In this document: piece by piece, positions 1-10,277 of the stretch
Layout of the letters: every line of letters starts with the position of its first letter
Numbering within the stretch: the stretch's first letter is position 1
Origin: Ustilago trichophora
Lineage: Eukaryota > Basidiomycota > Ustilaginomycetes > Ustilaginales > Ustilaginaceae
Length of the DNA: 64,000 bases
Assembly: GCA_900323505.1 (NCBI GenBank)
Contig: OOIN01000028.1
Span: 186,001-250,000, forward strand
Direction: 5' to 3'
Program-made: the position numbers and the translations under genes
Notes under the pieces: generated by a model
Told to the model about the DNA's origin: nothing
Seen by the model: only the letters and a program-made list of their open reading frames with translations
Databases searched by the model: none

Positions 1-283
1 GGGGGATGACGCCACCAGCGCCTCTGGCACCGTAACCTTCATTAGCGGGAATGATCAACTTTGCGCGTTCACCCAGCGAAAGTTGAGGAACACCCTGATC
101 CCAACCCTGAATGACCCTTCCTACACCAATGGCGGTTTCGAAGGGACCACGACCTGGTTTTCGGGAAGAGTCGAATTCTTCACCGTTAGCGGCGAGAGTA
201 CCGGTGTAGTGCATGGTAACAGTATCACCAGCTTTGGGGAAAGACTTTCCGTCTCCAGGGGTGATTCGTTCGATTTGGACCAT
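1..283 (-). CDS. fpr1: FKBP12-type peptidyl-prolyl cis-trans isomerase (3' end cut by window edge)
   Basis: The minus-strand ATG at 283 opens a frame of 94 complete codons that runs off the left edge. It begins MVQIERITPGDG and contains the FKBP core HYTGTL, FDSSRKPGRGPF, VIQGWDQGV and a final GYGARGAGGVIP. The residues that line the FK506/rapamycin pocket in human FKBP12 are all visible: Tyr26, Phe37, Asp38, Phe48, Val57, Ile58, Trp61 and Tyr84. By family knowledge this is a small cytosolic protein of about 108 residues that isomerises Xaa-Pro bonds and is the rapamycin/FK506 receptor, so only about 14 residues should be missing. There is no signal peptide or membrane segment. The frame is intact and no intron is seen in the visible part. 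Identification is firm; only the C-terminus cannot be checked. Confidence 0.95.
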   Translation of the reverse strand, partial: MVQIERITPGDGKSFPKAGDTVTMHYTGTLAANGEEFDSSRKPGRGPFETAIGVGRVIQGWDQGVPQLSLGERAKLIIPANEGYGARGAGGVIP

Positions 284-1003
284 TTTGACGCTTGTACTTG
301 TGATGGTTCTCGTAAAAGAAGTGATGGTTGTGGTGGTTCGGAAAGTAGGGAGAAGCTGAGAAATCGAACGCAACATATCTCTCTGTAACAATGGTTGTGT
401 ACAAGTACAGGTTACAGTAAAAGAAGGTTTGGGGAATGGTGGCGAACGGACCCCATTTCTCTCAAAGGTGGTCCAACCACACTTTTCGTAAACTGCGGCT
501 ACAATTGGCTCGTGCAACTCCAAGCAAACTAAACAAGAATTGTATTCATCTTTGCGTAATGTTGAATCCTTGAGTACGTTGAACGTGGAATACAAAACCT
601 GAAATGTCAAAAGGTGGAGAGCTCTGGCGCGATGTATGTTGCCGCTTCTGGAAGTCGCACGTCATTCCACGACAGCACGTTGACGTTAACAGACAGACAC
701 CCTAGCCCGATGGAGAGATATCGGGAGGCTTCAGGTTCAAGACGATTCTGGCACCATTCGATCCTACATGCCCACACGCCTCCGTTTGACAGTGCCAACG
801 TCAGTCAAGCTCTACTTGCCGAATAGCGACACACTATCTCAATTCGCCATGCTTCATAGATTCAGAGCAAACCATTGCATTGCCATGAGCGGTGGTACGA
901 TGTGGGTGTATCTTCACAGTGTCAAAGCAGGTCGAGACATGGGAGAGTGATGTCGTGTAGCGATCGTCACAGACACCAAACGACAGTAACTTGTATAGGC
1001 CGC
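284..1003. promoter_or_regulatory. Intergenic region upstream of the FKBP gene and downstream of the JmjC gene
   Basis: About 720 bases without a supportable gene. It should hold the FKBP promoter and 5' leader (near 284-450) and the 3' untranslated region of the JmjC gene. One TACAGTA heptamer lies at 413-419. Short open frames here lack protein-like composition. Confidence 0.5.
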
Positions 1004-3685
1004 TCATATATCCTGCAGGACTTTCCTGCTGATCCTCTCCCCCACCTCCACCTTCACCTTCGCTTGCTCCTTGGCCCACACATTGGGTCCCTTGTCATCC
1101 ATCTCACGATAGGTGCACCAAGCGTACCACAGCGTCGTCCTCAGCGACAACACATCCTCCTTCCATGCCTTCTTGTAGTCCTTGACCAACTCTCTAAACT
1201 CGGCAGTCAGCTTGAAGCATCGCTCGACATTCTGCGGGCTAACAAAGTCGACGGCCACCTTGACGCAGTCCGTCAAGTTGCAGACCTGATGAGCGCAGCC
1301 GGCGGGGATAAAGACGGCTTCACCTGCTTTCTGGTAGATACGCCAGCTTTTGACGCCGTACTTGCGGTAAAGCTTGACTCGCTGCGGTGCCGAGATAAAG
1401 AAGCGCTGGATGTGGATAGGGTCGTCTTTGAGGTTGAGCTTGGCATGTTCTTCACGAAGGAAGGCACGCAGGGTGTCGGCGTCTTCAGCGCGAAAGATGT
1501 CCCAAGCAGCCACGCCCGGCTTGTGTTCCTCGGGTACATCGTCGCCAGTTGGAGGAGCGGCATAGAGCATAATGTTGACGGCGTCGGCAATGTCCATGTG
1601 CAGGCGCGTGGTTCCTTGTCCTCGGACACCTTCACTAGCCGGCCAAGCGTTGTACATCTTGGGACCCAGATCCGGCTGAATCACTCCAGCTGGATAGCAA
1701 CTGCCCAAATTCAAGATTCCCTCTCTCGTCGTGTACTCCGGAGCTGGGACCGCGCGATTAAAGTCTTCGTAGAGCTCGGGAAACTCGTGCTTAAACTCGG
1801 CTGAAGGTGGCCAATCCTTGAGCTTCCACGAACCTTTTCCAAGCATTTGCTCCTTAGCCGAGAGGTCCTGACCAAAGGTGGAGAAGAACTCGCCGACCGA
1901 GACTTGTTCTACGGCAGGAGGGTCCGTGTCGGAGCGAACAATGAGGCAGGATTCTTCGCCGTAGCGGGCGGCAAGTTCGTTGGGGCCCCATTCATGCTGC
2001 ATTGCAGGAGTCACGTTGCGGACTAGGAGGGGCTCGCCATGCGCCCATTCCGTACGGAAAGTAGCCGTGTCAAAGGAGGCTCCTTCAAAAGTGCGCAGCG
2101 AGAGGCTTCCGATGATACGATCGGCAGTCAGGCCGGCTTGGTGTCGCGGAATATCTCGCCATTGGATAGCAGCTTCCTGCTCATCGTTTGAAGCAGACTG
2201 TGGAAGGTCAGCAGTTGCTGAAACTGGATCGGCTTGAACTGCAGAGTGAGCGCTTGGCTGTGCTTTGCCGTCAGCCAGCATCGTTCGCATGGCAGCAACT
2301 TCCTGTTCGAGCAGTACCACATCGAATCGCGTCAGCGGGACGAGGTCCTCGACGTTGTGAGCGCGAACTCGATCGCAGAGGCCCAGTCGCTTTGTCAAAA
2401 GGGGATCCGAGTCATCCGGCTGCTCGATCGCGTCCTTGCAATCGGGACAGTATTCCCTGCCACATCTTCGGCAGAACCAACTTGCAGAGAAGATGCTGGT
2501 GGCGCAGAACTCGCACATCTGTCGACATGTCGTCTCTCGGGGTCTCCGCAGAACGTCGGGCTGCTTTGCATGTTGCAGTTCGGTTTCGAGGACGGGCAAA
2601 AGCGACTTGGCCACATTGGCCTGAGCTTCGAGCAAGCTCTCGGAAGCGAGTGTTCGGTTGGAAGGCAAATCCATGACCTCGTCCGAGTCGGGTGAGGAGA
2701 GGAAGGCCGGTTTTGGATGCCCGGGTGCATCGGCTGGGTGCATCTCGTGGGTGTCTGGGTCGACCGAGAATGCGCGGAAGCCATTGAAGCGACACGTGTC
2801 TCCTGCGTACTTAGCGATGCACTGAACGCATTTTCGCCACTGCCTGTAGCGTGGTGCATTACAAGTTCCGGATTGGACTTCCCAGGTGAGTCCCTGATCG
2901 TCTGTGAAGCGCCGACCTCGTTTGGGTGGTTGTGAAGAGGATGAAGGTCTGGAACGGGAACTAGATGAGGAAGTCGAAGATGGCGCTCGATACTCGTCGA
3001 CATCGTTGCCGCGGTTTGATTTGGTTCGAGAAGAGACGGATGGGCGCGGGGACTTGGGAGTGCGGGGGGATGCAGGTGTGTGGGAAGACGTCGATGCGCG
3101 CGCTTTCTTTTGAACGGGGGCCGTAAGCTCGTCGAGGACAGCATCGCTATAGGAGCGTTGGATGTTGTTCTGTGCTGCGCGTGCTGCGCTTCGTTTGGAG
3201 CGGATCGGTGTTGATGCAGGTTGTGCGACAAACTCCCCTTCTTTTTCGGACGAAGATTGCTTCCAATCGATGGAAGGAGATGGGACTTTTGTGTTGCCTA
3301 GCCTGTTGCTTGCGTCTGACAGCGAGCCTGGCTTTGGACGAGAAGATGGATTGAAAGAAAGCTGAACCACTTGCTCTTCTTGTTCGTCTTCGCTCGCCTC
3401 CGATAGGGATGACTCGGGATCTGGAAGTGGAGCTGGTGCGCGAGGCCTTGGTTTGAGCGATCGCGATCGCGGAGCCTGTTTACGCGCAGGCGATGTGCGA
3501 GCGCTGCCGGAAGGAGCCGATGAGGCGGAAGTGGTTCCGAAGGGCGACGGAGAGTGGGAAGCAGACGAACGTGCTGAAGAGGATGAGGTCAAGTATTTCC
3601 CATTCTTCTCTGGAAGCGAGCTACTCTTGAGCTTTGCTTCAGCAGCTTTGGCGGCCGTGCGCTGCGGAACAATTGAGAACGCCAT
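1004..3685 (-). CDS. KDM3-like JmjC-domain protein with Cys-rich zinc-binding region (putative histone H3K9 demethylase)
   Basis: The protein has 893 residues counted from the ATG at 3685. The frame is open further upstream to a GTG at 3757, but no ATG lies there. The N-terminal 250 residues are Ser/Pro/Arg-rich and probably disordered. A first Cys-rich stretch spans about 275-298. A second has Cys387, 391, 394, 405, 408, 413 and 416 in a CxxC pattern typical of the zinc region that precedes JmjC in KDM3/JMJD1 proteins. The JmjC domain covers roughly 555-815. The iron ligands are visible: His696 and Asp698 in LHMDIADAVN, and His799 in GCAHQVCNL. JmjC enzymes of this subfamily demethylate histone lysines using Fe(II) and 2-oxoglutarate in the nucleus. 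With the full H-D-H triad the protein is predicted to be active, but the substrate is inferred from the family. No intron is needed. Confidence 0.85.
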   Translation of the reverse strand: MAFSIVPQRTAAKAAEAKLKSSSLPEKNGKYLTSSSSARSSASHSPSPFGTTSASSAPSGSARTSPARKQAPRSRSLKPRPRAPAPLPDPESSLSEASEDEQEEQVVQLSFNPSSRPKPGSLSDASNRLGNTKVPSPSIDWKQSSSEKEGEFVAQPASTPIRSKRSAARAAQNNIQRSYSDAVLDELTAPVQKKARASTSSHTPASPRTPKSPRPSVSSRTKSNRGNDVDEYRAPSSTSSSSSRSRPSSSSQPPKRGRRFTDDQGLTWEVQSGTCNAPRYRQWRKCVQCIAKYAGDTCRFNGFRAFSVDPDTHEMHPADAPGHPKPAFLSSPDSDEVMDLPSNRTLASESLLEAQANVAKSLLPVLETELQHAKQPDVLRRPRETTCRQMCEFCATSIFSASWFCRRCGREYCPDCKDAIEQPDDSDPLLTKRLGLCDRVRAHNVEDLVPLTRFDVVLLEQEVAAMRTMLADGKAQPSAHSAVQADPVSATADLPQSASNDEQEAAIQWRDIPRHQAGLTADRIIGSLSLRTFEGASFDTATFRTEWAHGEPLLVRNVTPAMQHEWGPNELAARYGEESCLIVRSDTDPPAVEQVSVGEFFSTFGQDLSAKEQMLGKGSWKLKDWPPSAEFKHEFPELYEDFNRAVPAPEYTTREGILNLGSCYPAGVIQPDLGPKMYNAWPASEGVRGQGTTRLHMDIADAVNIMLYAAPPTGDDVPEEHKPGVAAWDIFRAEDADTLRAFLREEHAKLNLKDDPIHIQRFFISAPQRVKLYRKYGVKSWRIYQKAGEAVFIPAGCAHQVCNLTDCVKVAVDFVSPQNVERCFKLTAEFRELVKDYKKAWKEDVLSLRTTLWYAWCTYREMDDKGPNVWAKEQAKVKVEVGERISRKVLQDI

Positions 3686-4750
3686 TTGGATGGTCGAGTT
3701 TGAGCGGCCGTGGCCGACGCTGATAGCCGGAGGAGGAAGAGATGACAAAGATCTCACGCCACTTGATGTGCAAAAGAAGGACGTAGACGTTGCTAGATTG
3801 GTGTTCGGAGTCTGAGCTTAGTGAAAGGAGAGCAAGGGATGCGAGTACTGGAGAGAAGGTGATGTTGTTCAGGTTATGACTTGGGATGCATGTAAACGCA
3901 GACTCGAATAAAGGTGATCATACGATGCTTTGCGTATCTTGTCGGCACTGGTGCTAGGGAAGGTGTCACGAAAATGAAGGAGACCTTCAAAATGGAAATG
4001 CTGGTCGCTTAAGTAGGGTAGTGATGGTGGATGTGTAAGAGAGGCAAAAGGTCGAGTCGATGAGCTGAGTTTGTGTTGCTGCGCAGCCACAAGCGCGAGG
4101 AAAGCGCGCGTTCTGTTGGATTTCAACCCACAATTGGCAAAAAGTGGGAGAGAGAGAGGTGGGTCCATTGCATTTCAGGGTCCAATTTTGGTTTAATGTA
4201 CAGTACAGTACGCTTCGCAATCTTCTTGGCAACGCTTTTTGTCGCCCTTCGATGTAATTCGGCACAGCCTGGAGCTCGCCGTTCGCTTTGAGTCGGTCAG
4301 ACTGGACTAGGATATGAATACGAGTCTCAGTAGCCCAAACATGTCCCCAAAGCAAGGAAGCGATGACTGTGTCCAGCGCAGGTGATTGTCTGGATGAGTC
4401 GAGCGACATCGAATACGTGCGCTTGGGCCTCACTTTGGCTGGTCTTCTTCACGGCTCAGAATTTAATTTCTCCAAACAATTCGAGCCCAAAAATCATGCG
4501 AAAATGGTGAGCAGCCAAAAGTCCGCCGTTGGTCAGCTCGCATAACACCGCGATCTGCTGCCGAAAAAGTGACACTTTTCTGACATGTAGCAAAGTGGAG
4601 GCATTTCGAGCTTCGATTCAGCCCCATGGATGGAGACAGACAGGGGTCGACGCTGGCACCCTCCTTAACCTCCTCCCACTACCACCTCCTCCCACTACCA
4701 CCACAGACTTGCTCAGCTCGACTCTATCGATTCAGACGTACTCACGAAAG
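3686..4750. promoter_or_regulatory. Divergent promoter region between the JmjC gene and the 5-alpha-reductase-like gene
   Basis: About 1.06 kb of non-coding DNA between two divergently transcribed genes. It holds a direct doublet of the TACAGTA heptamer at 4199-4210 (two copies overlapping by two bases). A CT/CCA-rich leader lies at 4660-4745, directly before the start codon at 4751. Open frames in this stretch are short and unconvincing. Confidence 0.5.
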
Positions 4751-6027
4751 ATGTCGTTCTTGACGTGGATCAAGGACGTGATTGGCGTCGGTGCCCTTCC
4801 AAGCCCGCCATACTCTCCCGCCCAGCTCTACTCGATCGTTTTGGCGAGCTTCAAAGCATGGCCGTTCCTCATCCCCGTGCTATCCCTCATCAACGCGCCT
4901 CACGGTCGATTCGCATTCGATAGTTTGCTCAACATCAACGGAAACTTGGGCTGGTTCATCATGGAAATTCCCTCGCCCATCTTTGTCCTCCTCGGTGCTC
5001 TCTCCAAGCCCCTCTCCAGCTCAGTCGTCAAGGGGACCAAAGGATTCTTGCCTCCGATATCGGCGCTTTTCTCGCCTTCGATCAAGCAGTTCTTCAACCT
5101 GCCTTCTCCGAACCAGGTGCTGGTGATCATGTTCTTGATCCACTACTCGCATCGAGCGGTGCTGCAACCGCTTAGATCGCCCAAGCGCTCGCCTCTGCAC
5201 ATCTCGGTGCCACTCTCTGCGGTCGCATTCAATTTGATCAACGGCTTTGTGATGGGAAGCTGGCTCGGTGGAAGGACGCCCTGGTCGGCTCTTCCGCAGC
5301 CTGCCGTAGCTTCGGCCGCGCTTGCTGCGGTTGGAACCAAAGCCGGCAGTGCGGCTTCGTCGGCAGCTGCTTCGGAACTGGCCCGAAAGCTCGTATCGAC
5401 CGGAGCAGCCGATGCACTTGGTGTCGGAGCACCCGGTCTCATCTCTTCGTCAGTGTGGACGAGTCCTCTGTGGTATTTAGGCCTGGCAGGCTGGGCAATC
5501 GGATTCGCCGGAAATGTAATCCACGACGAGATTCTCATGGACATTCGCAGACCCAACCGTAAGCAAGCTAGCAACAAGCCCGATGACGACGACACTAAAG
5601 TCGTAAAGGGCTCTTCAGCACGCAAGTACTCGATCCCTCGTGGTGGACTGTTTGAGTACATTTCTTTCCCCAACTATCTTTGCGAGTGTAAGTCGCTTTT
5701 CCTTTCTCTCCCTGCCAAGCCCGTATACGTTGGATCGCTGACACATGCTTTTTTTTTCACCCTATCTATTGCCCCACGGTTGTTCTTCAAACAGGGTTCG
5801 AATGGTTCTCATTCGCCTTTGCTGCTCTTTACTCTCTCCCCATCTTTGCTCACCTCAGCACAAAAGACGCCATCGCCACCGCCCTCTCCACCCCACCTTT
5901 TCTCTTCCCCTTTGTCCTCGTCTGCCTCATGGCACCTCGAGCAACCAACGGTCACGCATGGTACAAAAAAACTTTTGGCGACAAGTTCCCGCGCAACCGC
6001 AAGGCCATCATCCCTTTTATCTTTTAG
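4751..6027 (+). CDS. Steroid 5-alpha-reductase family membrane protein (3-oxo-5-alpha-steroid 4-dehydrogenase-like), two exons
   Basis: Exons 4751-5687 and 5795-6027 are joined across a 107-base intron with a GTAAGT donor and ACAG acceptor, giving 389 residues. I chose ATG 4751 because MSFLTWIKDVIG begins the family-like sequence; the open frame upstream is leader. Splicing completes the C-terminal family signature around residues 298-320: GGLFEYISFPNYLCE, then W313, FEWFSFAFAAL. The protein ends in basic GDKFPRNRKAIIPFIF, as is usual for this family. Several hydrophobic segments (about residues 20-70, 120-160, 230-260, 315-355) fit a multi-pass ER protein. An Ala/Ser-rich insertion sits at about 180-220. 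Family members reduce the delta-4 bond of 3-oxo-steroids, or related enoyl lipids, with NADPH. The substrate in a fungus is unknown. Retaining the intron would destroy the C-terminal catalytic part. Confidence 0.85.
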
Positions 6028-6232
6028 TGCTACGTATACCCTCCATCGGAAAGAAGATATGCAGGCATACTGGCTGGGCTTCAGGAAGTGTGGTAACAAG
6101 ATTGATTGAATGCATGATGTTTGAGGGGATGAGGAGGGGAACATTGTGAAGCACAACACATGGAATTGGGGAAGGGAGGGGTAACTGCGCGGAGCTGGTA
6201 TACGATAAAAGCTTTTTTTGGTCATTTTCCTT
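6028..6232. other. Short convergent 3' intergenic region
   Basis: About 200 bases between two genes that converge. It should contain both 3' ends. No recognisable feature beyond a short T-run near 6213-6220. Confidence 0.4.
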
Positions 6233-7509
6233 CTAATGTCTTCGAGCGCTACTGGCTGCAAAGCTAGGTCCTCGTTCGGCGAGTGCCGCTTTAGCTGGGC
6301 TATTGGATGTCGATGAGCTCGTCGTGTCGTTTTCCATCCTGACTCGCTTGTTTGGACTCGTGAGAGCTGCAGCTGCCGTGGGTGCAAGTGTCGGGCCCTG
6401 TTGCTGGTGTTCGGTGGTTGCATCGGATGCGGTGACTTCGTCAGCGCTTCTCTTCTTGGTTGGGCTGATGGGTCTCGATCCCGCAGTGGTAGTGTTGGTA
6501 GCGGCGGCGGCGGTGGTGGTGGTGGAGGAGGAGGAGGAGGAGGAGGAGGAGGAGGAGGAGCTGCCAACGCGGTTCCAGAAATCGGCGTAGCTCGTTGCTC
6601 CACCAGCAGTAGTGGCGGTTCTGGGGGCGGTTGAGCCGTTGGGGGATCGCTTCGATGCGCTGTTGGCAGCTGGGACCGGTTTGGTGGCAGAGGAGTTGCT
6701 GCTTGTATTGGGTGGAGAGATGGGAGTGGACGATGTGGAGCGACCACGCTTGCTGGTCAGATAAGACGTGGCACCGGGGACACTACCGGCAGAAGCAGGG
6801 GGTGTGGCGAGTCCATAGCCGCCAAACACATCGCCTCCTTCCACATCAATCTTCTTCACCGCGGCATCTTTGAACAGCCTCGATCCAACACCGTGCTGGG
6901 TTTGTACGGGTGCTACAATGCCAGGTGTCACGGGGGCCTTGTTGTTGGGTGATGTTGAGGCGCTCTTACGTGCAGTAGTGGCGGTGGTGGTGGTGGAAGC
7001 AGAGGTGGTGCTGCTGGATTGGTGTTGACGGTAGTACAGGTTCTCCACTTCAGAGAGCGATTGTTTGGACTATTTTGCGATGTTGATAGCAACAGAAATG
7101 GGATGATTAGCAAAGGTGGCTTTTCCATAGCTTCACTGAGCCATAACGATGACACTTACCCAACCATGCTCCACCTTGAAATTGGCATACTGTAACCTGG
7201 TCATGAGATGTTTCGACAACTGTACGTGCGAAGAGGGAGTATGTATTGATTAGTCGGCTGTCCGCCAGTCGTGGCATCTGAGAGAGGTTGTGTGGGTGTG
7301 CTTACTGCTACGAGGCGTGTACGCTGGGCCTGGGCCTGCTTTCTAGCCTTGCTAGGGGTGATGGGCACATTTGAAGATGTGGACGACTGCAGTGGCGCTA
7401 GCAGGTATGATTGGGACGAGCTGGCGGTGGCGGCGGAATTGGCTGCCGATGCAGATGGTTGCGACGTCATGATGCTGGGTGTCGTTGCGAAGGTGTGGAC
7501 GAGACTCAT
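6233..7509 (-). CDS. Whi5/Nrm1-family G1/S transcriptional repressor with GTB motif, three exons
   Basis: The exons are 7306-7509, 7160-7219 and 6233-7069 (minus strand), with introns of 86 and 90 bases, both with GTAAG donors, giving 366 residues. All junctions are phase 0. Joining the exons recreates the G1/S transcription-factor-binding (GTB) motif known from Whi5 and Nrm1. Exon 2 (residues 69-88) carries MTRLQYANFKVEHGW, and exon 3 continues SKQSLSEVENLYY. The pattern RLQ.A..KV..GW...SL.EVE.LY is the family hallmark. The rest is low-complexity: a Ser/Thr/Ala run is coded by the GGN tract at 6501-6560, and SP/TP sites suggest CDK phosphorylation. Family members bind the SBF/MBF (APSES/Swi6) complex and repress G1/S genes. 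The start could instead be the second ATG at 7470. Function is by motif only; most of the protein cannot be compared. Confidence 0.72.
6501..6560. repeat. GGN trinucleotide tract inside the Whi5/Nrm1-like gene
   Basis: Sixty bases of GGC, GGT and GGA triplets on the plus strand. On the coding (minus) strand they read as successive Ser, Thr and Ala homopolymer blocks. Such a tract is prone to length changes that keep the frame. Confidence 0.9.
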
Positions 7510-7744
7510 TGGACGATCCAAGATCCCCTTTTGTGGCAGCCTCGCGAATGTTATTCGCTTGACGGTAGCTCACCACAACAATTGTGGCCAGTGTCGAGCG
7601 AGGTTGCGACGGTGTTGAGCTCGTGCCTGTACAATCGCCGGACTTGTTGCAGTGGCGAGAGCGTGCAGTGTCCAACGAGAGCAGCCCGCGGCGGTGATGA
7701 AGGGAGTCAAGAGAAGAAGAGGGGTATAGGGAGAATGCTAAGGA

Positions 7745-7766
7745 TGTGTATGTGTGTGTGTGTGTG
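7745..7766. repeat. (TG)n microsatellite, left arm of an inverted pair
   Basis: A TG run interrupted once by an A. It can pair with the (CA)n run at 7929-7949. Confidence 0.85.
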
Positions 7767-7928
7767 CGAGGGAGAGAAGCCAAGCTAGGGTCTGACAGTT
7801 CCTGAACCCAAAGCCAAAGCTACAATTCTTCGAGATCTGTGCCAACTTGAGGATCAGCAACGCAGCCAGCTTGCAGCAGCAGCAGCAACACATACACATC
7901 CAACACAGCGTACACAACCAACCAACAT

Positions 7929-7949
7929 ACACACACACACACACACACA
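7929..7949. repeat. (CA)n microsatellite, right arm of an inverted pair
   Basis: An uninterrupted AC/CA run, complementary to the TG run at 7745-7766. Confidence 0.85.
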
Positions 7950-8437
7950 TAGCTTACTGCAGCTTTGACCTCTCTCAAGTAGCGCTCAGGGCTTGGCTTC
8001 TAGTTACGAAGACGCCTCTTTGATGGCTGTCTGTGGTTGGCGGGAAATTTTTGGATTTGGCAGAACTCTAGTTGAGAGGAGAGTGGCTCTGCAGCTGCAA
8101 AAATACTGGGGAAAAAACACCCGCGTGTGTTGGCTGGGCCCACGCGACTCACGTGATGATGTAGGGATTTGAGTGGAGGTCGAATTGCAAATTTGTTAGA
8201 CTCTGGCAAAAGTTGCCTCAAGATGGAAATTTAATGAGGCCTTCTGCTGCACGGACCGAGTTGAATACAACAGCAGCAGCCACGCTTGATATACTCTCTC
8301 TCTTTCTTCTTCCATTCCACCCTCTATCATCGTCTTGATCGAATCACGGAATCGTAGCAAGAGCTTCCAAGAGACAAGCAACGCACACGGCAAGTAGGCT
8401 TCAACGAACAGATCCACGTCTCCCTTCTTCTCACATA

Positions 8438-9400
8438 ATGTCCAAACCGGCCACAGCAGGGCCATCTACGGCACCTCCAATCGAACGACTCTCGATCGGC
8501 TCCTCATCAAGCCCATCGACGTCTCGACCATCGCACGCGATACCCAATCTGTCAACTCCAGCAAATGTAGGCAACGGTAGCGGCGATGGCACACATCCTG
8601 GCACCTCAGCCGGGCTCATCACACCCGACGTCCTCGACCTTGCTACACCCATCCCTCTCTACGTCGACAGTCAAGCTCTGCACTCTCTCGCCATCGAAAT
8701 GGTCCACACTCTCATCCACAGCTCTCGCTTCGTCTCTCGCAAGCAATCTCTAGCGCGCGAAGAGCTTCAACTTGCTGGAATCGACCTTCCCCCACCACCG
8801 ACCAGCAGCAGACCTCCATCATCCACCACTGCGCCCACATCAACAGCAGCAGCATCAGCCGCGTCTCCGCACAGCGAAGTCGTACGCACCGTCTCTGGCA
8901 CCGAATCTTCCCCCAGCGAAACGCTGACCGAGATCGAAAGCATGCTCATTCACCGTCTCGAAGCCATCGGATATCACGTTGGCTATCATACCACCGAAAA
9001 CCTCGCGCGTGATCGTGCCCGCTTCACAGACACCTTGGACGTCCTCAAATTCATCTGCAAAGAAGTCTGGACCACCGTATGGGGCAAACAGGTCGATAAC
9101 CTTCGAACCAACCATAGAGGAGTCTACGTATTGCACGATAATCAGTTCCAGCCTCTACGACACGTTTCCACAGCTCAGGGGGCTCAGGTGACGGCAAGGG
9201 AGGCTAGAGTGTTTTTGGCTTATCCGGTCGGGATTGTGAAGGGAGTATTGGCGCAGTTGGATGTACCAAGTGCGGTGGTGGCAGAGTCGAATCAGGCTCC
9301 TCAGTGCACTTTTCATGTCAAGACGCAGAGGACAACGGGTGCAGGGCAGCCGGCGACGGCGGCTTCGGGGCCAACAACTCAGGGGACACCCGCGAGCTAA
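8438..9400 (+). CDS. TRAPP complex subunit 6 (TRAPPC6/Trs33)
   Basis: A single-exon frame of 320 residues starting at ATG 8438. Residues about 70-110 and 155-300 match the Bet3/Trs33-type TRAPP fold: a first helix DSQALHSLAIEMVHTLI, then RLEAIGYHVGYHTTENL, DTLDVLKFICKEVWTTVWGK, NLRTNHRGVYVLHDNQF and FLAYPVGIVKGVLAQL. Trs33/TRAPPC6 is a core subunit of the TRAPP complexes, which act as nucleotide exchange factors for Ypt1/Rab1-type GTPases in ER-Golgi traffic. Human and yeast versions have about 160-270 residues. The extra length here is a disordered N-terminus, a Ser/Thr/Ala/Pro-rich insertion at about 105-150 and a Gly/Ala/Thr-rich tail. The gene is divergent from the Whi5-like gene and convergent with the PDCD5 gene. 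No intron is needed. Confidence 0.9.
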   Translation: MSKPATAGPSTAPPIERLSIGSSSSPSTSRPSHAIPNLSTPANVGNGSGDGTHPGTSAGLITPDVLDLATPIPLYVDSQALHSLAIEMVHTLIHSSRFVSRKQSLAREELQLAGIDLPPPPTSSRPPSSTTAPTSTAAASAASPHSEVVRTVSGTESSPSETLTEIESMLIHRLEAIGYHVGYHTTENLARDRARFTDTLDVLKFICKEVWTTVWGKQVDNLRTNHRGVYVLHDNQFQPLRHVSTAQGAQVTAREARVFLAYPVGIVKGVLAQLDVPSAVVAESNQAPQCTFHVKTQRTTGAGQPATAASGPTTQGTPAS

Positions 9401-9647
9401 GCAACTTTTGAAAGATAGATATACCCCACGTTCTCAGGCACATAAAGGGTAATTGACGTACTCTACTGTGCTGTACAGTTGAAGCTTGCATGTGGTGCAA
9501 TAACAACGTTCAGTTGCTCCACTGCTTTCGATAGCTCCCACCGCCGCTGCACATCGCAACGATCTTGACACGCGCAGATGAATGCCGTCTACTGTTCGAA
9601 GTTTGTGCGATTGACCTGAGGCTATCCTGATTGTGTGGTTTTGCTTG

Positions 9648-10277
9648 TTACAGATCGAAATCGCTATCATCGTCACTCTGAACCGTCTTCTTCCTCGTGA
9701 ACTGTTCTCCATCAACCAGACAATAAAGACGTAGTGTCAGCATCACTGCCTTTTCTCTCGACGACACCTGCCCTGCGTGTACTTACGGTGATTTTGCCCG
9801 CGCCAGAGTCGGCAGAATTGGCCTGATCCACCTGATCCAACAGACCGATGAGCTGGTCTTCGGTGATCCTGCCTCGGATTTGACCGGATTGGGCCATGCG
9901 GATGAGCAGGTCGGTGATCTGACGGGCCTTTTGGGGTTTGACGAGGCCGATTCTCGACACTATTGCGTTCCATGTTCCCCAGCAGAGAAGACACAGGGTC
10001 AGCTTGAAAAGATCTGTGGAAAAAGAAAGAAAGTGATGTGGGGACGGAAACTTACGGCGTTCTCGAGCCTCGGCGTCCAAGATTCGACTCAACATTTGAC
10101 GTTTCATCTCTTCCTGTTGTGCTGCTTGATCCTCTTGATTCTTTCCTCCGCCTGCTCCTGCTCCTCCAGGTCCGCCTGGAGCGCCTCCAAATCCTACCAT
10201 TTCCGTATAGAAGAAACGATGTCAGTCACAATGCTATTTTTGTTTTGCTGTTGAATCCTCAATACGGACTTTTGTGT

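Larger units (their letters stand above)
7510..8437. promoter_or_regulatory. Divergent promoter between the Whi5/Nrm1-like gene and TRAPPC6
   Basis: About 930 bases of divergent upstream DNA. It contains a TG dinucleotide tract at 7745-7766 and, 160 bases away, the complementary CA tract at 7929-7949, which together form an inverted pair. A CAG/CAA-rich patch lies at 7870-7890. No gene is supported. Confidence 0.5.

Noticed and set aside
875..1804. A plus-strand frame of 309 codons antisense to the JmjC gene
   Set aside because: It overlaps the JmjC catalytic domain, whose own frame is clearly the real one.
3686..3757. A longer N-terminus for the JmjC protein, starting at 3757
   Set aside because: That position is GTG; the first ATG in frame is at 3685.
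6401..6634. Plus-strand frame with a long poly-Gly run
   Set aside because: Created by the GGN tract inside the coding sequence of the Whi5/Nrm1-like gene on the other strand.
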